This document shows, in pieces, positions 1-5,451 of a DNA stretch of 5,451 nt (the stretch's first letter is position 1; every line of letters begins with the position of its first letter). Below the pieces are notes generated by a model. That model saw only the letters and a program-made list of their open reading frames with translations. It was not told where the DNA came from and ran no database searches. Made by a program: the position numbers and the translations under genes. The DNA is from Lachnospiraceae bacterium (GTDB taxonomy: Bacteria; Bacillota_A; Clostridia; Lachnospirales; Lachnospiraceae). The stretch covers positions 1-5,451 of the forward strand of contig VSOD01000300.1 in NCBI GenBank assembly GCA_009774655.1, in the 5' to 3' direction.

Positions 1-7
1 CCCTACA

Positions 8-64
8 CTACAGGAGCAGCAGATATACAGGCGCTGCGGCTTTCAATATCCATCTCATACGCAT
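8..64 (-). pseudogene. Possible start of a lipoprotein gene, interrupted after 18 codons
   Basis: An ATG lies 20 bases after the histidine kinase stop, behind a weak purine-rich AAAGAG ribosome binding site. It opens a frame with a basic n-region (R2, R4, K8) and a hydrophobic run (A9 to L18), which looks like the front of a signal peptide. The frame ends at an amber TAG at 8-10, and the next codon is TGT (Cys). Removing one base from the CTGCTGCTCCTG run would instead give Leu-Leu-Ser-Cys-Ser, a good lipobox. The likely reading is a lipoprotein gene, the next member of the kinase operon, broken by a frameshift, an amber mutation or a sequence error. It could also be a meaningless 18-codon frame. 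The window ends 7 bases later, so the body of the gene cannot be seen and no function is assigned. Confidence 0.35.
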
Positions 65-84
65 TACTACTCTTTTCTTTTCTG

Positions 85-1557
85 TTATACCGGAATGTAC
101 TTAAGCGGTATCCTGATCGTGAACGTCGTTCCTTCTCCCTCAATGCTCTCTACCTTGATCGTGCCCCTGTGCATGAGGATCGCGCTCCTGGTGATCGCCA
201 GCCCGAGTCCCGTCCCGCCGATCTCCCGGGAACGCGACTTGTCAACGCGGTAAAATCTTTCGTAGATATGATCTATACTCTCCGCCGGAATGCCGATGCC
301 GGAATCTGCCACCTCCACCGAAAAGTACTGATGGTCTGCATCCAGCTTGACCCGCACCCAGCCGTGCTCCTTGTTGTACTTGATCGCATTTTCCACCAGA
401 TTGGAGATGACCTGCGTTATCTTCACCTCGTCCACGGCCGCCGTGACCGGACGCACGCTCTCATAAACTACCTCCACATCCCGGTTCTGCGCGATCGGCC
501 GCAGTCTGCGCATGATCAGCTCCACCAGCGCATTGATATCCACTTCCGTGATATTTAAGTCCGCCGCAGTCCTGTCCATCTTGACCAGTGAAAGAAGATC
601 CGTGATGATCTCATCCTCCCGGTCGATCTCCTCTGCGATATCCTCCATAAACTCCTGATACAGTTCCACCGGCACATCTTTCTGGCTGATCAGCGAATCC
701 GCCAGCACCTTCATGGAAGTGATCGGCGTCCGCAGCTCATGGGACACATTGGACACAAACTCCTGTCTGGACGTATCCAGCACCTTCATCCGCCCCAGTA
801 CTCTGTTAAAAGCATCGCCGATATGTTCCGTCTCCACACAGTCGGTGACGGAGATTGGATCGCTGCTGTAGCCCTCCTGCGCCTCATCGAGCGCTTCCGT
901 GATCTTCTCAAAGGGCCTGATCAGAATCTTGGCGGCCAGCACCGAGACGATCGTCGTCGCAATGATCACGATAACCTCCACGATCAATGCCTTGCGGCTT
1001 AAAATCTCCATCGTCACGCTGATGCTGTCCGTTGACGCGCTGACCAGCATCACACCCCGCACGATCTCTTTCCGCTCCTTGGCCTCCTTCTCGTTACCGC
1101 CGAGAGTGACCGTCTCCGTGATCGGGATCGTCATCTCCACGTAGCCGTTGTTCCTGTCATAGCGGCTGGTGTTCTCGCCTTTGATACAACGCACCACTTC
1201 CTCGGAGATGATCGTTTTGTTCTCGCTGATACCGTAAGTGTCCTTGACCACTTTAAGATCGTTGTTGATCACCAGCACACGGCCGTCATAAAGGCTGGAA
1301 AGCTGATCCAGTTCGGCATTGATCACTTCGGAAGAAGTGTCCTGCAGATAATGATATGTGATCAGGTGATTGGCCAGAATCCTGAGCTGCGTGGACACGT
1401 CGGAAATCTTGACATTGACCGCACGCTGCTCATAATTCTGTAGAATCGCATACCGCATACTGACACAGGGTATCAGTCCTACGATAAGCAGGATCAGAAA
1501 GATTCGTGATTTCAGACTTCTCAGAATTTTTATATTACGCAGTTTGTTCTTAAGCAA
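85..1557 (-). CDS. WalK/PhoR-like membrane sensor histidine kinase
   Basis: This is a sensor kinase that should autophosphorylate on His and pass the phosphate to the response regulator encoded just upstream. Numbering is from the TTG start (490 residues). There is a basic N terminus, a first membrane helix at about 19-36, an extracytoplasmic sensor domain of about 150 residues, a second helix at about 190-213, and HAMP at about 211-264. The DHp H-box has the motif VSHELRTP with phospho-accepting His273. The ATPase domain has the N-box NLVENAIKYN (Asn390), the G1 box DSGIGIP (418-424), the F-box ERFYRVD and the G2 box GGTGLGL (447-453). All catalytic motifs are intact. No cytoplasmic PAS domain lies between HAMP and DHp, unlike Bacillus WalK. 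The frame is open from an ATG at 1590, but that ATG has no ribosome binding site. The TTG at 1555-1557 sits 7 bases after GGGA, overlaps the regulator's end by 8 bases and yields a typical basic N terminus, so it is preferred with moderate certainty. Function is firm; the signal sensed is unknown. Confidence 0.93.
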   Translation of the reverse strand: MLKNKLRNIKILRSLKSRIFLILLIVGLIPCVSMRYAILQNYEQRAVNVKISDVSTQLRILANHLITYHYLQDTSSEVINAELDQLSSLYDGRVLVINNDLKVVKDTYGISENKTIISEEVVRCIKGENTSRYDRNNGYVEMTIPITETVTLGGNEKEAKERKEIVRGVMLVSASTDSISVTMEILSRKALIVEVIVIIATTIVSVLAAKILIRPFEKITEALDEAQEGYSSDPISVTDCVETEHIGDAFNRVLGRMKVLDTSRQEFVSNVSHELRTPITSMKVLADSLISQKDVPVELYQEFMEDIAEEIDREDEIITDLLSLVKMDRTAADLNITEVDINALVELIMRRLRPIAQNRDVEVVYESVRPVTAAVDEVKITQVISNLVENAIKYNKEHGWVRVKLDADHQYFSVEVADSGIGIPAESIDHIYERFYRVDKSRSREIGGTGLGLAITRSAILMHRGTIKVESIEGEGTTFTIRIPLKYIPV

Positions 1558-2236
1558 AATAGTATCCCACACCCCATTTGGTTCGTACATAGACCGGATC
1601 GCTGGGGGTATTCTCGATTTTCTCTCTCAGTCTTCTGATATGTACGTCTACAGTTCTCACATCGCCCGGATAGTCATTCCCCCACACGAGCTTCAACAGA
1701 TTCTCCCTGCTGTACACCCTGCCCTGATTTTTCATCAAAAGCTCCAGCACCTCGAATTCCTTGGCCGTCAGATTGATCTCCCTGCCGTCGATATAGACTC
1801 TTCTGCTGTCACAGACCAGACGCATACCGCCTTTTTCCACGACTCTGGCATTGTCTCTGGATTCACCGCCTCTGACAGTCCTGCGCATGATCGCCTTGAT
1901 CCTCGCCTTGACCTCCAGTATGTTAAAAGGTTTGGTGATATAGTCGTCGGCGCCGTAGTCAAGTCCCAGGATCTTATCCATGTCCTCGCCTTTAGCGGTT
2001 AACATAACTATAGGTACATTGGAAAATTCCCGTATCTGCTGACAAACTTCGAATCCCGTCATCTTCGGCAGCATCACATCCAGCAGTACCATATCGTAAG
2101 CGTTGTGCCGCGCCAGTTCCAGCGCTTCCTCCCCGTCATAAGCGCAGTCCACTTCCATGCCGTCCTGCTCCAGACTGAAACGGATGCCCTTCACAATCAA
2201 TTTCTCGTCGTCAACCACTAATACTTTCTGTCCCAT
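1550..2236 (-). CDS. OmpR/PhoB-family response regulator, WalR-like
   Basis: This is a DNA-binding response regulator, 228 residues, the usual family length. The receiver domain spans about 1-118, with acidic pocket Asp9/Asp10, phospho-acceptor Asp53 (in LLDVMLP), Thr80 and Lys102 (in TKPF), all conserved. The OmpR-type winged helix spans about 135-227 and ends in the typical wing GVGYYFA; the recognition helix lies in the stretch DVRTVDVHIRRLREKIE. A GAGGTG ribosome binding site sits 9 bases before the ATG, and the MGQKVLVVDDE start is standard for the family. The gene overlaps the downstream kinase gene, so the two form a cognate pair that is probably translationally coupled. It lies 55 bases after the comEA-like gene with no terminator between. 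It is phosphorylated in the cytoplasm and should act as a transcription factor. WalR-like is a resemblance call; PhoP or RegX3-type naming is equally possible without a tree. Confidence 0.95.
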   Translation of the reverse strand: MGQKVLVVDDEKLIVKGIRFSLEQDGMEVDCAYDGEEALELARHNAYDMVLLDVMLPKMTGFEVCQQIREFSNVPIVMLTAKGEDMDKILGLDYGADDYITKPFNILEVKARIKAIMRRTVRGGESRDNARVVEKGGMRLVCDSRRVYIDGREINLTAKEFEVLELLMKNQGRVYSRENLLKLVWGNDYPGDVRTVDVHIRRLREKIENTPSDPVYVRTKWGVGYYFA

Positions 2237-2291
2237 TCCCTCTTACACCTCTGACCGATACAATCCCCTGTAACCCTTCGAACTGTTATCG

Positions 2292-3218
2292 TTAATTTAC
2301 CGTGATGCGGTCTTTTATTTTCGCATAGGTTCCTTCCTTAATGCCGCTCACGTTCATGATCTCTTCTATGGAAGAAAACCCGCCGTGCTCCTGCCTGTAT
2401 GCCGCAATGGCCGCCGCCCTTGTGGCGCCGATCCCCGGAATCTCGCACAGCTGCGCCTCCGGGGCCGTGTTGATATTGATCCGGCCGTCCGCTGACACGG
2501 ATACCGGATCCGTCCGCCCGTCGCTGTCCCCGGTTCCGGCGGCACTCACGCCGTATCCGGCCTCCTGCACACCGGCCTGTTCCACGATGCCGATCCGGCC
2601 TGCTTCCGTCCGGCTGTCCCCGGCAGCCTCTTCGACCTGTTCCACCGTAGGAATCACCAGCTTCGCGCCGTCGGAAAGGCGCTGCGCCTGATTAACATAA
2701 CTCTCATCCGCATCCGCCGCAAAACCGCCTGCTTCCTGCACCGCTTCAAAGACCCTGCTGCCCGCCGGCAGCTCATACACGCCGGCCTTCCTTACCGCCC
2801 CGCAGACGTGCACCCAGATCACTGTGCTGTCTGCCGGCTGTTCTCCGCCGACAGTCTGTGCGGATCCGTCCGCATCGGCTCCGTACTGTCCGGCCTTTGC
2901 CGCCTCGTCACCAGCCGTGCCGGACTGGCCCTGGCCCGGCTGCTGCCCGATTCCTGTCTGCGCCTGTCCCTGACCTGCCTGCTGTCCGCTCTCCGGCTGC
3001 TCCTGTCCCCGGCCCGAATCCGTTCCGGCTGCTTCTCCATCAGAAGACCGACCGGACATCCCCGGCTCGCCGCCTCTGCTCTCGTCCGCCATATCCGCCG
3101 TCTCCAGCACAAGCTGCTCCCGTCTGGTACATCCGCCCAGCACAAGTGATACACCGCTTACCGCCATACACAGCGACAGGATCACTGCCGCTTTTCTTTT
3201 TAAATTTTGTTCACACAT
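2292..3218 (-). CDS. ComEA-like lipoprotein with SLBB and helix-hairpin-helix domains
   Basis: This is a 308-residue surface protein related to the competence DNA receptor ComEA. Residues 1-30 form a lipoprotein signal: a basic n-region (KRK), a hydrophobic core and the lipobox LGGC with lipidated Cys30. A Gly/Gln/acid-rich flexible stretch covers about 44-130 and contains two imperfect GQQxGQGQ repeats. An SLBB domain follows at about 132-190 (motifs VHVCGAVRKAGVYELP and AGSRVFEAV), then a second linker. The C terminus, about 245-308, carries tandem helix-hairpin-helix motifs (RININTA, EIPGIGATRAAAI, MNVSGIKEGTYAKI) that bind duplex DNA in the family. Canonical Gram-positive ComEA uses a transmembrane anchor; here a lipid anchor is predicted. 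AAAGGA precedes the ATG at short spacing. comEB and comEC are not adjacent; the next genes are a regulator and a kinase. DNA binding outside the cell is expected from the family; a role in transformation is not shown. Confidence 0.88.
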   Translation of the reverse strand: MCEQNLKRKAAVILSLCMAVSGVSLVLGGCTRREQLVLETADMADESRGGEPGMSGRSSDGEAAGTDSGRGQEQPESGQQAGQGQAQTGIGQQPGQGQSGTAGDEAAKAGQYGADADGSAQTVGGEQPADSTVIWVHVCGAVRKAGVYELPAGSRVFEAVQEAGGFAADADESYVNQAQRLSDGAKLVIPTVEQVEEAAGDSRTEAGRIGIVEQAGVQEAGYGVSAAGTGDSDGRTDPVSVSADGRININTAPEAQLCEIPGIGATRAAAIAAYRQEHGGFSSIEEIMNVSGIKEGTYAKIKDRITVN

Positions 3219-3230
3219 AATTTCCTTTCC

Positions 3231-3244
3231 GGACGCTGTCGTCC
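3231..3244 (-). promoter_or_regulatory. Small hairpin abutting the comEA-like ribosome binding site
   Basis: In the predicted 5' leader of the comEA-like mRNA, GGACG and CGUCC can form a 5-base-pair stem around an ACAG loop, directly next to the GGAAAGGA ribosome binding site. It is not a terminator because no U-run follows. It could affect ribosome access or mRNA stability, but a stem this short may be chance. Confidence 0.25.
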
Positions 3245-3277
3245 CTCAAGGAAGTTCCCGCTGTGCACTGTATTTCT

Positions 3278-3306
3278 ATTGTAAGATAAATTGGCAATTA
3301 TGTCCA
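3278..3306 (-). promoter_or_regulatory. Sigma-A-type promoter for the comEA-regulator-kinase unit
   Basis: On the minus strand, TGGACA (3301-3306; one mismatch to TTGACA) and TACAAT (3278-3283; one mismatch to TATAAT) are separated by exactly 17 bases. The -35 box lies in the last two sense codons of the YdcZ gene, and its stop codon falls in the spacer. Transcription would begin near 3271, giving a leader of about 53 bases before the comEA-like ATG. No other convincing promoter is visible before the regulator or kinase, so this one may serve all three genes. The call rests on consensus match only. Confidence 0.6.
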
Positions 3307-3729
3307 CTTAAAAATCACAATTCCGGCAATCGCCACGCCCATTCCCACGATCTTGCGCATCTCCAGCGGCTGCTTTTCCACGCCAAAAAGTCCGAAAAGC
3401 TCGATCAGATACGCCACGATCAGCTGTGAGATCACGATGATCATCACCGCTCTGGCCGGCCCCAGCATCTCCATACCCTTGATCACCGTATAGGTGATCA
3501 CCGCGCCGATCGCGCCGCCCAGAAGCATGTACTTCGGTTCCACCTTCCACAGCGTCGTAAAAGAAGACCTGTCCGTGACAAGCCACGATGCCAGACAGAC
3601 AAGCAGCGCCGTAAACTGCACAAAGGCATTGGCCACCCAGATTCCGGAAGTCTTCGTCACCTGCGTGTTGAACACGCCCTGTATACTCATAAGCGCTCCC
3701 GACAACAATGCGATCAAAAACCCAAACAT
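3298..3729 (-). CDS. YdcZ/DUF606-family small DMT transporter
   Basis: This is a small integral membrane protein of 143 residues, the normal size for the DUF606 (YdcZ) branch of the drug/metabolite transporter superfamily. Five hydrophobic helices can be seen at about 2-22, 30-50, 66-88, 91-115 and 125-141. Family-like features include the N-terminal ALLSGALMSIQGVFNTQ, the glycine-rich GGAIGAVITY segment, the ARAVMIIVISQLIVAYLIE helix and a short lysine-containing C terminus. Such short proteins normally work as dimers or pairs; the substrate is unknown. A near-perfect AAGGAGG lies 6 bases before the ATG, so the start is secure. A terminator stands between it and the solute-binding protein gene, and no good promoter fits in the remaining gap. 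It may therefore be expressed by readthrough at a low level. Confidence 0.9.
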   Translation of the reverse strand: MFGFLIALLSGALMSIQGVFNTQVTKTSGIWVANAFVQFTALLVCLASWLVTDRSSFTTLWKVEPKYMLLGGAIGAVITYTVIKGMEMLGPARAVMIIVISQLIVAYLIELFGLFGVEKQPLEMRKIVGMGVAIAGIVIFKWT

Positions 3730-3757
3730 AAGATTCCTCCTTCAAGTCCACTCTATC

Positions 3758-3791
3758 AAAAAGAGACAAAACACTGTCCATGCTTTGTCTC
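3758..3791 (-). terminator. Rho-independent terminator after the solute-binding protein gene
   Basis: On the minus strand, GAGACAAAGCAU pairs with GUGUUUUGUCUC. This gives a 12-base-pair stem with two G-U wobbles and a 5-base GGACA loop, followed directly by five Ts (3758-3762). It lies about 46 bases past the solute-binding protein stop and ends transcription of that gene before the YdcZ gene. On the plus strand the same stem is followed by A and six Ts (3793-3798), so it could work in both directions, though no plus-strand gene is supported nearby. Confidence 0.85.
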
Positions 3792-3837
3792 ATTTTTTCC
3801 GTTTCCTCTATGAAATATGCATTGGCGGGACGCCTTT

Positions 3838-5385
3838 TTATTCTTCTTCCTCTTCCTCCGTCTCCTCATCCACGTACTCTTCCACGACTTCCTCCGGAAG
3901 ATCGATGTATTCCTCTTCGTATTCTCCGCCGACCACCTGCGACATGATCTTCTCGGACAGCGCCTTTAAGCCACTGTTGGCGTCCTCTCCGCCCCAGATC
4001 CTGGCAAAAGTAATCTCCAGTTCCACCCAGAAATTGCTCGTCTCGATCATCTTCGGCATCGGGACGGAACTTTTGTACTCCTGTAAAAAGGCTTCCCGGT
4101 TGGCATCCGCATAAGTATCTCCCACATTGCCGATCGGCAGCTTTCCCGTTCTGTCAAACAGCGTATCGCTGGCGTGCTGTGTCAGATAGACCGCAAAATC
4201 ATTGGCCATATCCTTTTTCTCGGAATAACCGTTGACGACCACGCACTGTGTCACGGACAGGGAGGACGACGCCAGTTCGTCGCTCACATCCGGCAGCATG
4301 GAAATCCCGTACTCATATGCAAAATTCCCTTCCGCCTTCGCCGTCTCGATCTTGGACAGGGCGTCCGACGTGGCCACCGTATAGACGATCTTACCGTCCA
4401 TAAACTCCTGCAGCACACCGTCATAGCTGATCTCCTTCGTGTCGATGGAAAAGAACTGGTTTAAGTCCTGATAAACCCGCATACACTTGATCGCATTTTC
4501 ATTATAAATATGGATCGAGTCGGCCTGGTCCCCGTTGGGGCCGCCTACATCTATGGCGCTGCCTACAAAGAAATAATTATAGAAGATATCGGACACGTCC
4601 CACTTGAAGACTCCCTCCACCTGCTCCGGCGCATCGTATTCATAGGCAAAGGTAAGAATATCGTCAATCGTGTCCGGCAAAGCCTGTTCCACTCTTGCCT
4701 CCACCGCATCTTCCATGCTGTCTGAAGCCTCCGCGTCACCCTCTTCCCGGCCTGCACTCTCACCGTCAGCCGAGGTGCTCTCTGTCCCGGCCTCCGCCGC
4801 CTCATCAGCCTGCTGCTGCGCTCCCTCCATATCCTGCTGCGCCTCGATCTGCGCCCGCGCCCAGTCCTCCAGATAAGTCCTGTTATACAAAAAACAGCTT
4901 GTCTCAAAATAAAACGGGTAGGCGATCTGCTTGTCACGATACGTCACCGCCCGCACCGCCGTCTCCGGATACCACTGTTCCATGGTCAGCGTACCCTCCG
5001 GCAGCCTGACCTCCGACGCAAGCCCCGCCAGATATGCCTTTTCCAGAGAATCGTTGCTTATAATGTACAGATCCGGCACTTCCTCCGTGTGGAGCGCGGC
5101 CTGGTTGACCGTCTCCAGATATTCCCTGCCGGACGTATAGACCGGCATCACACGCACCGCATCCTGATACTCACTGTAAGCCACCGCCACACTGTTTAAA
5201 TAATCTGTCAGCGCTTCATCCGTATACCACAGATAGATCGTTTCCCTGCGCGTAAACAGCGAATCCTCTTCTGCCTCCGTCTCCTCATTATGTCTCATCG
5301 TCAGCCCGAAATGACCGGCGGCATACACCCCGCCGGCACAAAGTACGATGATCAGAATCGTGATTAATCTTTTTCTCAGCGTCAC
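3838..5385 (-). CDS. Membrane-attached family 1 extracellular solute-binding protein
   Basis: This is a 515-residue extracytoplasmic protein related to ABC-transporter sugar-binding proteins. Residues 2-6 are basic (TLRKR), then a hydrophobic segment runs from about 7 to 28. There is no proper lipobox: the only Cys is in IVLC. VYA at 20-22 could be a signal peptidase I site; otherwise the segment is an anchor. Family-like blocks include IAYPFYFETSCFLYNRTYLE (about 154-173), LPDTIDDILTFA (236-247), FMDGKIVYTVATSD (328-341), KKDMANDFAVYL (390-401) and GKLPIGN (414-420). About 57 low-complexity residues rich in Glu, Ala, Gln and Ser (178-234) interrupt the fold, and the last 28 residues are mostly Glu and Asp. 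The GTG at 5383-5385 is chosen because AAGGAG sits 6 bases upstream. The frame stays open to the window edge, and another GTG at 5437-5439 lacks a ribosome binding site. Transporter subunits are not in view, so ligand and partner are unknown. Confidence 0.85.
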   Translation of the reverse strand: MTLRKRLITILIIVLCAGGVYAAGHFGLTMRHNEETEAEEDSLFTRRETIYLWYTDEALTDYLNSVAVAYSEYQDAVRVMPVYTSGREYLETVNQAALHTEEVPDLYIISNDSLEKAYLAGLASEVRLPEGTLTMEQWYPETAVRAVTYRDKQIAYPFYFETSCFLYNRTYLEDWARAQIEAQQDMEGAQQQADEAAEAGTESTSADGESAGREEGDAEASDSMEDAVEARVEQALPDTIDDILTFAYEYDAPEQVEGVFKWDVSDIFYNYFFVGSAIDVGGPNGDQADSIHIYNENAIKCMRVYQDLNQFFSIDTKEISYDGVLQEFMDGKIVYTVATSDALSKIETAKAEGNFAYEYGISMLPDVSDELASSSLSVTQCVVVNGYSEKKDMANDFAVYLTQHASDTLFDRTGKLPIGNVGDTYADANREAFLQEYKSSVPMPKMIETSNFWVELEITFARIWGGEDANSGLKALSEKIMSQVVGGEYEEEYIDLPEEVVEEYVDEETEEEEEE

Positions 5386-5391
5386 CTTTTT

Positions 5392-5397
5392 CTCCTT
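5392..5397 (-). promoter_or_regulatory. Ribosome binding site that decides the solute-binding protein start
   Basis: AAGGAG lies 6 bases before the GTG at 5383-5385 and overlaps the TAA of the putative upstream frame (TAAGGAG). This arrangement is typical of tightly packed operon genes. It favours this GTG over the one at 5437-5439, which has no comparable site. Confidence 0.7.
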
Positions 5398-5451
5398 ATA
5401 TCTGTTCTTCTCCGTATACTGCCGCCCGGATCGACTCACGCAGGATCCGCA
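5396..5451 (-). CDS. 3' end of an upstream gene (partial)
   Basis: A minus-strand frame runs in from the right edge and ends at TAA 5396-5398, encoding the tail RILRESIRAAVYGEEQI. Its codons (CGG, ATC, CTG, GAG, GCG) match the usage of neighbouring genes. The stop overlaps the ribosome binding site of the solute-binding protein, which points to a shared operon and translational coupling. Only 17 sense codons are visible, so the product cannot be named; a transporter subunit or regulator is a guess from context. A competing frame ends at TGA 5436-5438 and would overlap the alternative GTG by four bases. Confidence 0.45.
   Translation of the reverse strand, partial: RILRESIRAAVYGEEQI

Noticed and set aside
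2269..2291. Possible WalR-type direct repeat (TGTAAC and TGTTAT) upstream of the regulator
   Set aside because: The half-sites are 9 bases apart rather than the expected 5, and no promoter elements are placed to use them.
2237..2291. Terminator or promoter between the comEA-like gene and the regulator
   Set aside because: No stem followed by a T-run and no -35/-10 pair with proper spacing could be found.
2341..3220. Several long plus-strand frames opposite the comEA-like gene
   Set aside because: They are Pro/Arg/Ser/Cys-rich compositional shadows of the GC-rich repetitive linker, without domain patterns.
3743..3779. Promoter for YdcZ using TGGACA in the terminator loop region
   Set aside because: The only -10 candidate, TAGAGT, has two mismatches at a 19-base spacing and would start transcription almost at the ribosome binding site.
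3308..3793. A 161-codon minus-strand frame overlapping the YdcZ gene
   Set aside because: It runs through the terminator and across the YdcZ gene in another frame, lacks hydrophobic segments or a recognisable domain and has no good ribosome binding site; YdcZ has a perfect one.
3820..3840. GGCG/CGCC hairpin just after the solute-binding protein stop
   Set aside because: Only four base pairs and no T-run; the strong terminator lies further downstream.
4174..5140. Plus-strand frames opposite the solute-binding protein
   Set aside because: They lie wholly inside a convincing minus-strand gene and have shadow-like composition.

Overview
The window reads as an ordinary chromosomal segment of a low-to-moderate-GC Firmicute, most likely a Lachnospiraceae-type Clostridia. 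This rests on the WalRK-like two-component pair, Gram-positive lipoprotein signals, strong AAGGAGG-type ribosome binding sites, a DUF606/YdcZ small transporter, and a membrane-attached family 1 solute-binding protein. The family placement is inference from remembered protein style, not from a search. Every supported gene lies on the minus strand, so transcription runs from high to low coordinates. No RNA genes, mobile elements, CRISPR arrays or attachment sites were seen.

From right to left: the extreme right edge probably holds the last codons of an upstream gene, whose TAA overlaps the ribosome binding site of a large extracellular solute-binding protein (GTG start). This protein has a membrane-anchor-like N terminus, a low-complexity acidic insertion and a very acidic C-terminal tail. 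A strong hairpin terminator follows it. Next comes a small five-helix YdcZ-type transporter with an excellent ribosome binding site but no clear promoter of its own. A good sigma-A-like promoter overlaps the transporter's stop codon and drives a ComEA-like lipoprotein (SLBB plus helix-hairpin-helix). Fifty-five bases later comes an OmpR-family response regulator, then an overlapping sensor histidine kinase. Right after the kinase, at the left edge, is what looks like the start of a lipoprotein gene whose signal peptide runs into an amber codon.

Functionally, the comEA-like gene, regulator and kinase look like one transcription unit: no terminator separates them, and the regulator and kinase genes overlap. 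The kinase would sense an extracytoplasmic cue and phosphorylate the regulator at Asp53. The ComEA-like protein sits outside the membrane and could bind DNA there. The solute-binding protein and the YdcZ transporter are separated by a terminator and need not act together.

No clearly new system is visible. The points most worth a second look are the interrupted lipoprotein start at the left edge, the pairing of a lipoprotein ComEA with a two-component system, and the unusual solute-binding protein.
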